A DNA stretch of 64,000 nucleotides from NCBI RefSeq assembly GCF_036059255.1, contig NZ_CP107947.1, positions 5,456,001-5,520,000 of the forward strand, written 5' to 3'. A program made the translations under genes and the position numbers. Source of the stretch: Micromonospora sp. NBC_00389. Lineage in GTDB: Bacteria; Actinomycetota; Actinomycetes; Mycobacteriales; Micromonosporaceae. The stretch's first letter is position 1. Every line of letters starts with the position of its first letter. Below the pieces are notes generated by a model. It had not been told where the DNA came from. It searched no databases and worked only from the letters and a program-made list of their open reading frames with translations. This document shows positions 34,101 through 43,051 of the stretch, in pieces.

Positions 34101-35040
34101 TCAGTCGGCCGAGGCGCCGATCCGGTGCTGGCTCGGGGTGATGCCGCGAACCCGGCGGAACGCGGTGCTCAGCGCGTACGGGCTGGCGTAGCCGACCCGG
34201 CGGGCCACCGCGCCCAGTGTGGCGTCCGGCTCGCGCAGCAGGTCAGCCGCGAGTGCCAGCCGCCATCCGGTCAGGTACGCCATCGGCGGCTCGCCGACCA
34301 GTTCGGTGAAGCGGCGGGCCAGCACCGCCCGCGAGACGCCCACCTCGGCGGCGAGCGCGGCGACCGTCCACGGTCGAGCCGGGTCGTTCTGCACCAGCCG
34401 CAGCGCCGGGCCGACCACCGGATCGCCGGCCGCCCGATACCAGCCGAGCGCCGCGTCCGGGCGGCCGAACCAGGTGCGCAGCGCGCCGATGAGCAGCAGG
34501 TCCAGCAGCCGGTCCAGCACGGCCGCCTGGCCGGGCGCGTCCCGGGTCACCTCCTGGGCGAGCAGCGGGACCAGCGGGCTGCGCCACTCCTCGGCGGGCA
34601 CCACCAGCAGCGGCGGCAGCGCGGTGAGCAGCCGTCGGCTCACCTCGCCGGCAGGGTTGTACGTGCCGGTCAGCAGCACCGTCGACCCGTGCGGGCCGGT
34701 GCCCCAGGTGCGTACCCCCAGTGCCATGGACTCGGCCAGCGGCTCGCCGCGCAGGGTGGTGCAGCGCTGACCCGGGTGGATGACCACCTGCGGCGGGGTG
34801 GCCGGGTCGTCCGCGACGAGGTAGCCGTCCGGCCCGCGCAGCACCGCCACGTCGCCGGGGCGCAGCGGCGCGGCGGGGGCGTCGTCCGGCACCAGCCAGG
34901 CGGTGCCGCGAACCAGGGCCACCACGGTCAGCGGCGCCCGGTCCTCGATCCGCAGCGCTTACGGCGGGTCCAGCACCGAGCGGAGCAGGAAGGGCGCCCC
35001 GGGCGCGGGGACCGTCGAGCAGCCCGGTGAGCGGGTCCAT
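34101..35040 (-). pseudogene. AraC-family regulator with broken N-terminus
   Basis: Most of the protein is intact: a cupin_6-like part, then the AraC DNA-binding domain (TVAALAAEVGVSRAVLARRF and VARRVGYASPYALSTAFRR). The 274-residue intact frame starts at GTG 34925. Upstream sequence encodes the missing N-terminus, MDPLTGLLDGPRARGA from ATG 35040, but one extra base in the GGG at 34992-34994 shifts the frame, and a TAA (34959-34961) lies where the family expects a Trp after LDPP. Two lesions suggest decay; a shortened active protein from 34925 or sequencing error are alternatives. Confidence 0.65.
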
Positions 35041-35118
35041 CGCGCGATGGTAGACGATCGCGAGGGTCGCTCCGGGTGTGGAGTGGTGCGGCCTGATGAC
35101 CGGTGGGGGAGGTGGGGG

Positions 35119-36243
35119 ATGGCGCGGTTCAGCGGCCTGCGGGTGGCCGGCGAACGGCTGCGGCACGGGTGGCGGCCGGTGCTGGAGGCGACCCTCGCGG
35201 CGACCGTGGCCTGGCTGCTGGCCACTCGGCTGCTCGGGCACCCGCAGCCCTTCTTCGCCCCGGCCGCGGCGCTGATCGTCCTCGGTCAGGCCCGGGGGCA
35301 GCGAATCCGGCGTGCCGTCGAGGTCGTCCTCGGGGTGGCTGCCGGGGTGCTGGTCGCGGACCTGGTGGTGCAGGCGCTGGGTCCGGGCAGCACCTGGACC
35401 GTGTTCACCGTCATCCTGCTCACGGTCCTGCTCGCGGTGGCCTTCGGCGCCAGCGGCGTGACCCTGGTGCAGGCCGCGGTCTCCGCGCTCTACCTGGTGG
35501 TGGTCGCGCCGCCGGACGGGTCGCTGGTGCCGTTCCGCTTCGTCGACGCGCTGATCGGCGGCGTGGTCGCGCTCGCGGTCAGCCTGCTGGTCGACGCCCG
35601 GCGTCCGCTGGCCCCGCTGGTCGCCGAGGTGCGGCGCACGTTCGACGAGTTGGCCGGGCTGCTGGGCGGGATCGCCGACGCGCTGGACCGCCGGGACGAG
35701 GCCGGCGCGGTCGCCGCGTTGGCCCAGGCCCGTGGCATGGACGTCCGGGTCGACGGGCTGCGCGACGGGGTGCTGGCGGCCGGCGAGGCGCTGCGGCTCA
35801 ACGTGCGTCGGCACCGGCACATCGGCCGTCTGCGATCGGTGGACGAGTCGATCCGGCAGATCGACTACGTGGTACGCAACGTACGGGTGCTCGCCCGTGC
35901 CGGGGTGACGCTCAGCCGGCTGCCGTCCCCGGCGCCGCCCGAACTGGGTGCCGCGCTGCGGTCGCTGGCCGAGGCGGTCGGGGAGGCCGGCTCGGCGCTC
36001 GCCGCCGACCTGGACGGGCAGGACGAGGCCGCCGACCGGCACGCCATCCGGGCGGACGAGTTGGCGCTGGCCGCCGTACACACCGCCGGGCAGCTCTTCG
36101 GGTCGGCCCAGACCCTCCCGCTTGCCATGATCATCGGCCAGGTCCGGGCCACGGCCATCGACCTGCTGCGCGGCCTCGGCCCCGACGACGACGCCACCGT
36201 CCTCACCCGCGTCGACGAAGCCCTCGGCCTCCCCGCGATCTGA
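35119..36243 (+). CDS. FUSC-family (aromatic acid exporter-like) membrane protein
   Basis: A 374-residue protein with an N-terminal membrane domain of about six segments (VLEATLAATVAWLLATRLLG, PQPFFAPAAALIVLGQARGQ, VEVVLGVAAGVLVADLVV) and a cytoplasmic coiled C-terminal domain with two helical bundles. GGGGAGGTGGGGG precedes the ATG at 35119. The family transports small aromatic or other organic acids, but a substrate cannot be named. It is divergent from the broken AraC gene, which could have regulated it. Confidence 0.8.
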   Translation: MARFSGLRVAGERLRHGWRPVLEATLAATVAWLLATRLLGHPQPFFAPAAALIVLGQARGQRIRRAVEVVLGVAAGVLVADLVVQALGPGSTWTVFTVILLTVLLAVAFGASGVTLVQAAVSALYLVVVAPPDGSLVPFRFVDALIGGVVALAVSLLVDARRPLAPLVAEVRRTFDELAGLLGGIADALDRRDEAGAVAALAQARGMDVRVDGLRDGVLAAGEALRLNVRRHRHIGRLRSVDESIRQIDYVVRNVRVLARAGVTLSRLPSPAPPELGAALRSLAEAVGEAGSALAADLDGQDEAADRHAIRADELALAAVHTAGQLFGSAQTLPLAMIIGQVRATAIDLLRGLGPDDDATVLTRVDEALGLPAI

Positions 36244-36305
36244 CCACCACCTCCTCGCCCCGACGACGCCCTCGGCCCGCGCGGTGACGTGTGTCCCGGG
36301 GGCGG

Positions 36306-37013
36306 TCAGGGTGGGGTGGTCAGCCAGTCGGTGGCGGACTGGCGAACGGGGGTGGAGACCTCGTGGCCGCCGGGGAACTCCTCGTAGGTGACGTCGTAGC
36401 CGAGGCTGTGCAGGTGCGGGACGAGCCGCCGGCTGCACAGGTCGATCGGCAGGACCCGGTCGTCCACCCCGTGTGAAACGAAGATCCGCGGCCGGCCGTG
36501 CGTCACCGGCGGCGCGGCGAAGCCGGGGGAGAAGGCCAGCACCGCGTCGACGAGGTCGCCGTTGGCCAGGCCCAGCGAGAGCGCGTACGAGGCGCCGTCG
36601 GAGAAGCCGCCGAGCGTCACCTCACGCACCGGATAGCCGTCGAAGACGGTGGCCAGCAGCCCGTCGATGCGCCGCACGTCCACCCCGAAGCCGCCGGCGA
36701 TCAGGTCCCAGCTGCTCGCCGACGCCTGCGGGGCCACCAGCAGCAGGTGATGCGCGTCCGCGACCGGCAGCAGCAGGTCCAGGCCCTGCCGCGCGGAGCC
36801 GCCCGCCCCGTGCAGCAGCACCACCAACCGGTACGCGGTGCCGTCGGTGGCCGGCTCCGGGGCGTACGCCATCGCCAGCGGCCCACCGTGGGCGTCGGTC
36901 ATCGGCATCAGCCCGGTGGGCGCCGACGCCACCGGCGGGTGGGCACGGGCGGTCAACCGGCCGTGCCGTTGATCGTCCGCCGGCACGCGGTCCGGCGGCG
37001 CGGGTTCGGACAC
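36306..37013 (-). CDS. Alpha/beta-hydrolase (YpfH/carboxylesterase-like)
   Basis: A 235-residue serine hydrolase. LVVLLHGAGGSARQGLDL gives the oxyanion-hole region, LGGFSDGASYALSLGL the nucleophile elbow (Ser near residue 140), and SHGVDDRVLPIDL plus FPGGHEVST the acid and histidine. The first ~45 residues are Pro/Ala-rich. The GTG at 37013 has GAGGAG upstream. It probably hydrolyses a small ester; substrate unknown. Confidence 0.85.
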   Translation of the reverse strand: MSEPAPPDRVPADDQRHGRLTARAHPPVASAPTGLMPMTDAHGGPLAMAYAPEPATDGTAYRLVVLLHGAGGSARQGLDLLLPVADAHHLLLVAPQASASSWDLIAGGFGVDVRRIDGLLATVFDGYPVREVTLGGFSDGASYALSLGLANGDLVDAVLAFSPGFAAPPVTHGRPRIFVSHGVDDRVLPIDLCSRRLVPHLHSLGYDVTYEEFPGGHEVSTPVRQSATDWLTTPP

Positions 37014-37135
37014 GGGTCACCGCTCCTCGCTGTCGGCAGGGTGTGCGCCGCGGTTACCCGACCCGCCACGGGTTAACCGCCGGCCATCATCGGCAGCCCG
37101 GTCAGGAGCTGCCGCGGGCCGCCAGGTTGACCGGG

Positions 37136-38125
37136 TCAGGCGCTGTCGCGGGCCACCAGGGCGGACGGGAAGAGGGTCTCCGGCACGGTCCGGCGGCCGT
37201 CCAGCACGGCGGTGGCCGCGGCGGCGGCGATCCGGCCCACCGGGTGGCTCGCGGTGGTCAGCGCGGGGGTGGTCATGCCGGCCAGCGGGATGTCGTCGAA
37301 GCCGGCCACGGCGACGTCGCCGGGCACCCGCACCCCGCTGTCGCGCAGCGCCGCGATCACCCCGAGCGCGGTCTCGTCGCTGATCGCGTAGATCGCGTCG
37401 AGGTCCGGCCAGCGCCGCAACGCCTCGTCGGCTGCCGCCCGGCCGCGTGCCGCGGTGAAGTCCCCGGGCAGCACCCGCTCCGGCAGGCCGGCCTCGCGCA
37501 TCAGCCGGCGGTACGCCACCACCGGGCGCTGTGAGCACGGCAGCCAGCGGGGGCCGGTCACCATGGCGATCCGGCGGCGACCCGTGCCGTACAGGTGACG
37601 CATCACCTCGCTGGCGCCAGCGTCGTTGTCGACGTCGAACGACGGGACGGTGGCTGAGCCGACGCCGATCGAGACCACCCGGCCGTGCAGCGACCGCGGC
37701 ACGGCGGCCAGCAGCTCCGCGGTGGTGTTGACCAGCACCACGCCGCACACGCTGCGGTCCCCTGCGAGCTGGTCGAGAGGGCTCGGATCGCTCAACGGCA
37801 GCCAGTGCAGCGCCACGCCGATACCGGCCGGCGCGCAGACCTGGGCCGCCGAGCCGACCACCTGGTGGACGTACGGGTCGTCCAGCACCGCGGCGCTGGT
37901 CCCCGCGACCGCCACCACCAGCCGTACGCCGCCGCCCCGGACCAGCGCCCGGGCGGCCGGGTTGGGCACGTAGCCGAGCCGGTCGACGGCCGCCGCCACC
38001 CGGTCCCGGGCTGCCGGCGAGGCGAACCCGGTCCCGGCGATCACCCGCGAGGCTGTGGACCGGGACACCCCGGCGATCCGCGCGACGTCCTCCAGGGTGG
38101 CCGGTCGGTGTGCCGCTGCCGTCAT
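37136..38125 (-). CDS. LacI-family transcriptional regulator
   Basis: A 329-residue regulator. Residues ~9-30 are the helix-turn-helix (ATLEDVARIAGVSRSTASR), followed by YVPNPAARALVRGG and the sensor domain with VAVAGFDDIPLAGMTTPAL. It is divergent from an MFS transporter gene and probably represses it; a palindromic element (38227-38238) lies between them. Ligand unknown. Confidence 0.88.
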   Translation of the reverse strand: MTAAAHRPATLEDVARIAGVSRSTASRVIAGTGFASPAARDRVAAAVDRLGYVPNPAARALVRGGGVRLVVAVAGTSAAVLDDPYVHQVVGSAAQVCAPAGIGVALHWLPLSDPSPLDQLAGDRSVCGVVLVNTTAELLAAVPRSLHGRVVSIGVGSATVPSFDVDNDAGASEVMRHLYGTGRRRIAMVTGPRWLPCSQRPVVAYRRLMREAGLPERVLPGDFTAARGRAAADEALRRWPDLDAIYAISDETALGVIAALRDSGVRVPGDVAVAGFDDIPLAGMTTPALTTASHPVGRIAAAAATAVLDGRRTVPETLFPSALVARDSA

Positions 38126-38226
38126 CGTCCCCTCCTCCGGTTACCCGTCCGGGCGGACGAACACCTGCCTCGAATCATCCCCCGACCGGAGGCAGAGCCG
38201 GTAAGGGGCGGTAGCCGGTTTGTGGT

Positions 38227-38238
38227 GGTAGCGCTCTC
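38227..38238. promoter_or_regulatory. LacI-type operator candidate
   Basis: GGTAGCGCTCTC is centred on AGCGCT, with a CG centre as in LacI-family sites; the outer bases are only partly symmetric. It lies between the LacI gene (start 38125) and the MFS gene (start 38290), 52 bases before the transporter start. Confidence 0.5.
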
Positions 38239-38289
38239 AGGTGTGCGATCGTGCCAGGAGATCACCCCGAGAAAGAGGACCCGCCGCCC

Positions 38290-39528
38290 GTGACCGCCCC
38301 CACCAGCTCATCGGTTTCGCCCGACACCGCCCCGGCACCGTCACGTGCCGTGCGGCTCGCCCGTAACGGCGTCGCCGTCGTCTTCACCCTCAACGGGCTG
38401 GCCGTCGGCAGCTGGTTCTCCCGGGTTCCGGCGGTCCGCGAGGCGTTGGACCTCTCCGCCGGCCGGCTCGGGTTGCTCCTGCTGGCGATGAGCGTCGGCG
38501 CACTGCTGGCCATGCCCACCTCCGGCCTGCTCGCCCAGCGCTTCGGCGCGGCCCGCACCGTGCGACTGGGCACGGTGCTGGTCGCGGTGGGCGTGACCGT
38601 GGCCGGGCTGGGCGCCACGGTGGCCGGTTCGGCCATCGTCGTCGCGGTGGGGCTGGTCGCCTTCGGCTACGGCTCGGGTGCCTGCGACGTCGCGATGAAC
38701 GTCGAGGGCGCGGTGGTGGAGCGGCGGTTGGGGCGTACCGTCATGCCCCGCTTCCACGCGGCCTGGAGCCTCGGGTCGGTGGCCGGCGCGGGGCTCGGCG
38801 CCGGGGCCGCCCGCTTCGACGTGTCGGTCGGCGCGCACCTCGCCGCCGTGGCGGTGGTGGTGCTGACCGGCACCGTGCTCGGCTCGCGGGCGTTCCTGCC
38901 CCGGCCGGTCGTCGACCCGGCCGCCCCGGCGGCGGCCACCAGCCCGGCCGCCGGCCGCCGCGCACAGCTCGCCGCCTGGCGCGAGCCCCGCACCCTGCTG
39001 ATCGGGCTGTTCGTGCTGGTGATGGCGTTCACCGAGGGCAGCGCCAACGACTGGCTGGCGGTCGCTTTCGTGGACGGCCGGGACCTGAGCGAGGCGGCCG
39101 GCGCGGCGGTCTTCGGCGTCTTCGTCGTCGGCATGACCCTCGGGCGCACCGCGGGCACGATCGCGCTGGACCGGTGGGGTCGGGTGCCGGTGCTCAGCGG
39201 CACCATCCTGCTCGCCGTGGTGGGCGCGAGCCTGGCCGTGCTGGCGGGCTCGGGGCCGGTGGCCATCGTCGGCGTCGCGCTCTGGGGCCTCGGCGCGTCG
39301 CTGGGCTTCCCGGTCGGGATGAGCGCGGCGGCCGACGAGGAGGCGCACGCCGCCGTCCGGGTCAGCGTGGTCGCGGTGATCGGTTACACCGCGTTCCTGG
39401 GCGGGCCGCCGTTGCTGGGGTTGCTCGGCGACCGGGTCGGCACCCTGGACGCGCTGCTGGTGGTGCCGCTGCTGCTGGTGCCGACGCTGGCGCTGGTGTC
39501 GGTGCTGCGTCCGCCCCGGCGATCATGA
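38290..39528 (+). CDS. MFS transporter (YbjJ-like)
   Basis: A 412-residue transporter with about 12 membrane segments. FTLNGLAVGSWFSRVPAVRE, LLAMSVGALLAMPTSGLLAQ and the DVAMNVEGAVVERRLGR stretch are typical of the YbjJ/MFS_1 group. GTG 38290 was chosen with AGAGGA about 12 bases upstream; an earlier in-frame GTG at 38251 would add 13 residues. The divergent LacI regulator suggests a sugar-like substrate, not established. The 3' end overlaps the long inverted repeat at 39521-39575. Confidence 0.85.
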   Translation: MTAPTSSSVSPDTAPAPSRAVRLARNGVAVVFTLNGLAVGSWFSRVPAVREALDLSAGRLGLLLLAMSVGALLAMPTSGLLAQRFGAARTVRLGTVLVAVGVTVAGLGATVAGSAIVVAVGLVAFGYGSGACDVAMNVEGAVVERRLGRTVMPRFHAAWSLGSVAGAGLGAGAARFDVSVGAHLAAVAVVVLTGTVLGSRAFLPRPVVDPAAPAAATSPAAGRRAQLAAWREPRTLLIGLFVLVMAFTEGSANDWLAVAFVDGRDLSEAAGAAVFGVFVVGMTLGRTAGTIALDRWGRVPVLSGTILLAVVGASLAVLAGSGPVAIVGVALWGLGASLGFPVGMSAAADEEAHAAVRVSVVAVIGYTAFLGGPPLLGLLGDRVGTLDALLVVPLLLVPTLALVSVLRPPRRS

Positions 39529-39575
39529 AGTTATCGCCCTCGATGCCGGCGTTTCGCGCCGCCAACTTCATGATC
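39521..39575. terminator. Long inverted repeat, probable bidirectional terminator
   Basis: GATCATGAAGTT (39521-39532) and AACTTCATGATC (39564-39575) are perfect 12-base arms around a 31-base loop. The MFS stop codon TGA (39526-39528) lies inside the left arm, and the leftward acetyltransferase-like gene ends at 39590, so the element sits exactly between two convergent genes. The arms are A+T-richer than the surroundings. It may be a dispersed actinobacterial repeat; the terminator role is inferred from position. Confidence 0.6.
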
Positions 39576-39589
39576 ACCGGGGTCGAGGG

Positions 39590-40255
39590 TCAGTCGCGGA
39601 GCCAGACTCGGAGGGGCCCTACCGGGACGAAGCCGGCCTTGCGGGCGGCGGCGAGGTCCGGGCCGGATTCGTAGCCGACCAGCGGCAGCCGGGGCAGGGT
39701 GGTGAGCACCCCGTGCCAGATCTCGCCGGGGTCGCCGGTACGGGCGAACAGGTTGGAGACGCCGTACACGCCGTCGCCGCTGACCACCGCGCCGCCGACG
39801 ACCGCACCCCGGTCGTCGTACCGGGCCAGCACCCGTACCCGGGGGTCGGCCAGCAGTGCCGGGCGGAACAGCTCCCCGCCGCCGTGCGCCGCCGCCCAGG
39901 CGACCAGCCCCGCGGGCGTCGTGACCCGGGTGAGCGGCGGGCCGGCCGGTGGGTCCGCCGGCGGCCGGTGGATCCACTGCGCGTCGAAGAGCACCCGGAA
40001 GCCGTGTCCGGTGAGGTCGAGGTCGGCGAAGCTGTCCTTCACCGACGCCCCGGACCCGGCGTCGATCCGGGCCAGCAGGGCGCCGGCGTCGACGCCCGGG
40101 CGCAGGGTGACCGCGTCCGGGTACCAGGGTGGGGAGCGGCGGGGGACCGACCAGGCGTCGGCGTCGATCCGGCCGGTCAACCCGTGACTGCCGCAGACGA
40201 CGTCGCACCATTCGGCGTTGTCGCGGGCCGCCGCCTCCCGCACATCCAGGGGCAC
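39590..40255 (-). CDS. Conserved hypothetical protein, GNAT-like
   Basis: A 221-residue protein. The first half contains DNAEWCDVVCGSHGL and PPWYPDAVTLRPGVD; the second has VLARYDDRGAVVGGAVVSGD and GYESGPDLAAARKAGF, consistent with an acetyltransferase-like fold of uncertain type. The frame is coupled to nothing nearby: the upstream gene is helR, 52 bases away and with its own hairpin. Function unassigned. Confidence 0.65.
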   Translation of the reverse strand: MPLDVREAAARDNAEWCDVVCGSHGLTGRIDADAWSVPRRSPPWYPDAVTLRPGVDAGALLARIDAGSGASVKDSFADLDLTGHGFRVLFDAQWIHRPPADPPAGPPLTRVTTPAGLVAWAAAHGGGELFRPALLADPRVRVLARYDDRGAVVGGAVVSGDGVYGVSNLFARTGDPGEIWHGVLTTLPRLPLVGYESGPDLAAARKAGFVPVGPLRVWLRD

Positions 40256-40272
40256 GCCCCGCAGCCTAAGAC

Positions 40273-40314
40273 CTCCTGACCGGGACGCCGCCCCCCACTC
40301 CCGGACCTCAGGAG
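40273..40314 (-). terminator. Hairpin at the helR stop
   Basis: CTCCTGA plus CCGGGA (40273-40285) pairs with TCCCGG (40299-40304) and TCAGGAG (40308-40314), with a three-base bulge ACC and a C-rich loop. It includes the helR stop codon and lies between helR and the next leftward gene. The stem is strong and probably ends helR transcription. Confidence 0.6.
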
Positions 40315-42461
40315 TTCGTGAGGATGACCAGTTGCTGGGTCGCGCGGGTCATCGCGACATAGCGGTCAACCGCTCCCTCGACGCCCGCGCCGAACGCCTC
40401 CGGGTCGACGAGCACGACCAGGTCGAACTCGAGCCCCTTCGACAGCTCCGGGGTCAGCGACCGGACCCGGGACGTCGACTCGAAGGTGGGATCGCCGATG
40501 ACGCAGGCGATGCCCTCGGCGTGCGCGGCGAGCCAGGTGTCGAGGATCGAATCCCGATCAGAGGCAGGTCCGTGTACGACGGGGACGCCGCTGCCGCGGA
40601 TCGACGTCGGCACGTTGGCGTCCGGGAGCACGGCCCGGATGACCGGCTCGGCTTCCGCCATGACCTCTTCCGGCGTTCGGTAGTTGATGCTCAGGGAGGC
40701 CAGGTTGGTCCGGTCGAGCCCGACCCGTTCGAGCCGTTCCTGCCAGGACTCCGTGAACCCGTGCCGGGCCTGGGCACGGTCCCCGACGATGGTGAAGCTT
40801 CGGGACGGGCAGCGGAGCACCAACATCTGCCACTCCGCGTCGGTCAGCTCCTGAGCCTCGTCCACGACGATGTGCGCGAACGGGCCGGCGAGCAGGTCAG
40901 GGTCGGCGCTGGGCAGCGCGGTCTCGTCGACCAGGGCATCCTGGAGATCCAGTTGGCGCAGGCTCGACAGCACGCCTTCGCCGTCGTCATAGGCGTGGGC
41001 CTCGATCAGTTCGTCGACGACCGTGGCCATCCGCTCGCGCTCGACGGCGACGATGGCCCCCTGCCGACGCTTACGCATTGACGCCTCCGGGTCGCCGAGC
41101 CGCTGCCGTGCCGCGTCCAGGAGCGGCAGGTCGGACACCGTCCAGGCCTGGGCGTCGCCGCGCTGCAGCTTGCGGACCTCGTCGGGGCTGAGCCGGGGAG
41201 CGCACTTGCGCAGGTAGGCGGGCACCGACCACAGGTCTCCGACGAGGTCGGCCGCATCGAGCAGCGGCCAGGCGCGGTTGAAGGTCGTGCGCAGTTCCCT
41301 GTTCCGCAGCAGCGACCTGCGGACCACGTCATCCGGCTCATCGCCGTCGTACCTGTCCGTCAGGATCGTGAGCAGTTCCTCCCAGACCTCGTCACGCGCC
41401 TCGTTGTGCGGGGCGCCGGGCCCCGGCGCCTCGAACGCCTCGGCCCAGTCGTCGGCGCTCAGCCGGATGTCGGCCTCGTCCGTCGTGACCGTCATCGGTG
41501 CGGTCGGCGGCTCCTCGTAGAACCTGACGGCCGCCTCGATCGCCTTCACCAGGTCCGCGGACGACTTCAGGCGGGCCACGTCCGGGTCGGTCTCGATGGT
41601 TGCCGCGGCACCCTCGGGGACGAGGTCCCGCAGGGTGCAGATCTGCACCTCCTCCTCGCCGAGGCTGGGGAGGACGTCGGCGACGTAGGCCAGATAGGGC
41701 TGGTGCGGACCGACGAACAGCACACCGCCTCGGCCGTGACCGAGGCGAGGGTCGGCATAGCGCAGGTAGGCGGTGCGGTGCAGGGCGACGACGGTCTTCC
41801 CGGTACCCGGGCCGCCGTCCACGACGAGAGCGCCGCTCGATCCCGCGCGGATGATGGCGTCCTGGTCGGCCTGGATGGTGCTCAGCACATCCCGCATCTG
41901 GGTCGACCGGCTGCTGCCCAAGCTGGCGATGAACGCGGACTGGTCGTCGAGCGCGGCGTGCCCCTCAAGCCCGTCCGGGGTGAACACCTCGTCCCAGTAG
42001 TCGCTGATCCGGCCGAGGGTCCAGCGAAACCTGCGGCGGCTCGCCAGACCCATCGGGTTGGCGTGGGTGGCTCCGAAGAACGGCTCAGCCGCGGGGGAGC
42101 GCCAGTCGAGCAACAGCCGACGACCCTCGTTGTCCGTGAGGCCACGTCGCCCGATGTACACGGGCTCGGTGCTGTCCGCGCTGACCATGCGGCCGATGCA
42201 CAGGTCCAGACCGAAGCGACCCAGTGCGCGCAGACGCGCCGTCAGCCGGCGCACCTCCATGTCCCGGTCCACCGCCTGCCGGCCCTTGCCGCCGGGCGCC
42301 TTGCGCGCCGCGTCGAGGCGGTCGGACAGGTCGGCGAGCAACTGCTCCAGGCGTTCCGCGAGGGCCGCGAAGTGCCGCTCGTCGCCCGCGATCAGCGCCG
42401 GCTCGGCCTTGGGGGAGAGGCGGTCGGGAAGATCAAACACGCTGGTGGTCAGCGGGGTCAC
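40308..42461 (-). CDS. helR: RNA polymerase recycling ATPase HelR (UvrD-like)
   Basis: A 717-residue SF1 ATPase. The N-terminal ~100 residues are helical (the region that enters RNA polymerase in relatives). Walker A VVDGGPGTGKTVVALHR is at ~214-230, Walker B HIVVDEAQELTDAEWQM later, then ASLSINYRTPEEVM, SLTPELSKGLEFDLVVL and YVAMTRATQQLVI. HelR removes stalled polymerase and protects against rifamycin by displacing the drug. GTG 42461 follows GGAG and overlaps a short upstream frame by four bases. A rifamycin-type inverted repeat sits about 420 bases upstream. Confidence 0.88.
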   Translation of the reverse strand: MTPLTTSVFDLPDRLSPKAEPALIAGDERHFAALAERLEQLLADLSDRLDAARKAPGGKGRQAVDRDMEVRRLTARLRALGRFGLDLCIGRMVSADSTEPVYIGRRGLTDNEGRRLLLDWRSPAAEPFFGATHANPMGLASRRRFRWTLGRISDYWDEVFTPDGLEGHAALDDQSAFIASLGSSRSTQMRDVLSTIQADQDAIIRAGSSGALVVDGGPGTGKTVVALHRTAYLRYADPRLGHGRGGVLFVGPHQPYLAYVADVLPSLGEEEVQICTLRDLVPEGAAATIETDPDVARLKSSADLVKAIEAAVRFYEEPPTAPMTVTTDEADIRLSADDWAEAFEAPGPGAPHNEARDEVWEELLTILTDRYDGDEPDDVVRRSLLRNRELRTTFNRAWPLLDAADLVGDLWSVPAYLRKCAPRLSPDEVRKLQRGDAQAWTVSDLPLLDAARQRLGDPEASMRKRRQGAIVAVERERMATVVDELIEAHAYDDGEGVLSSLRQLDLQDALVDETALPSADPDLLAGPFAHIVVDEAQELTDAEWQMLVLRCPSRSFTIVGDRAQARHGFTESWQERLERVGLDRTNLASLSINYRTPEEVMAEAEPVIRAVLPDANVPTSIRGSGVPVVHGPASDRDSILDTWLAAHAEGIACVIGDPTFESTSRVRSLTPELSKGLEFDLVVLVDPEAFGAGVEGAVDRYVAMTRATQQLVILTNS

Positions 42462-42604
42462 GTCATCAGCTCCGATCTGAGGTCTTGCAGTCGAACGAGT
42501 GCGCGGCGGCTCTGCGCACGGATCGCCTCGATGGCCACTCGCGCGAGCACTGTCGAGGCCCGCGGGACGGCCTGCGCGTACGCGTATCGCGCGGCCCGAG
42601 GCAT
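42458..42604 (-). CDS. Possible small protein upstream of helR
   Basis: A 48-residue frame from ATG 42604 ends in TGA overlapping the helR GTG as GTGA. The sequence is basic and helix-prone (IEAIRAQSRRALVRLQDLRS). Third-position G+C is lower than for nearby genes, so coding status is doubtful; it could be a leader peptide coupling translation into helR. No family recognised. Confidence 0.3.
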   Translation of the reverse strand: MPRAARYAYAQAVPRASTVLARVAIEAIRAQSRRALVRLQDLRSELMT

Positions 42605-42673
42605 GGCCGCGTACGTTGTCCACCGGTGACAGGCCGGTCTGGAGGTTGAGCGCCGCGCCGAACAGCGCGTCAC

Positions 42674-43051
42674 CGGCGGCGGTGTTCTACGCCGCCATCT
42701 CCCACCCGCTCAGGCTCGGGTAGCCCTGTCCTGGCGCGTTACGACACCGTGGGGGAAGGCCATGCGCATCTGCCTGAGACCCCGTCCCCGCGCGACCCTC
42801 TCGTCGACAACAACACCCGCATTTCGCGACTCCCATTTCCGCAGGTTATGGCCTTGGCCCGGCAATTCTGTGGCATCACCCGGGTCTTGCCACAAGGCCC
42901 CCGGTGCGGTATATGTTGAGAGTGGAAGGGAGTGGGTAGGTACTTCCCTTTCCCTTGATCGTCCGCCAGACGGACACCCCCGCACACCATCAGGCGATCA
43001 GCCAACGGCTTGCCGCCGGGAAACCGATGCGGCGGCAACATCCCACGACGG
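42674..43051. other. Noncoding stretch upstream of helR
   Basis: About 380 bases without a convincing gene, between the helR leader region and the end of a leftward lipoprotein gene. It holds the 19-base inverted repeat at 42882-42900 and A+T-richer DNA around 42905-42960. The leftward helR promoter should be here; TTGTGG within the repeat and CAGAAT 19 bases downstream are a weak candidate pair. Confidence 0.5.
42882..42900. promoter_or_regulatory. Rifamycin-associated-element-like inverted repeat
   Basis: GGGTCTTGCCACAAGGCCC is a 19-base inverted repeat with eight-base arms and one mismatch. From memory, the rifamycin-associated element found upstream of helR and rifampin-modifying genes in actinobacteria is a 19-base inverted repeat of this CTTG...CAAG type. 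It lies upstream of helR with no other gene between them except the doubtful small frame. The consensus itself was not checked here. Confidence 0.65.

Noticed and set aside
42906..42960. TATATG and imperfect GGAAGGGAG/CTTCCC repeat suggesting a rightward promoter or terminator
   Set aside because: Arms do not pair well and no rightward gene follows; left as noncoding DNA.
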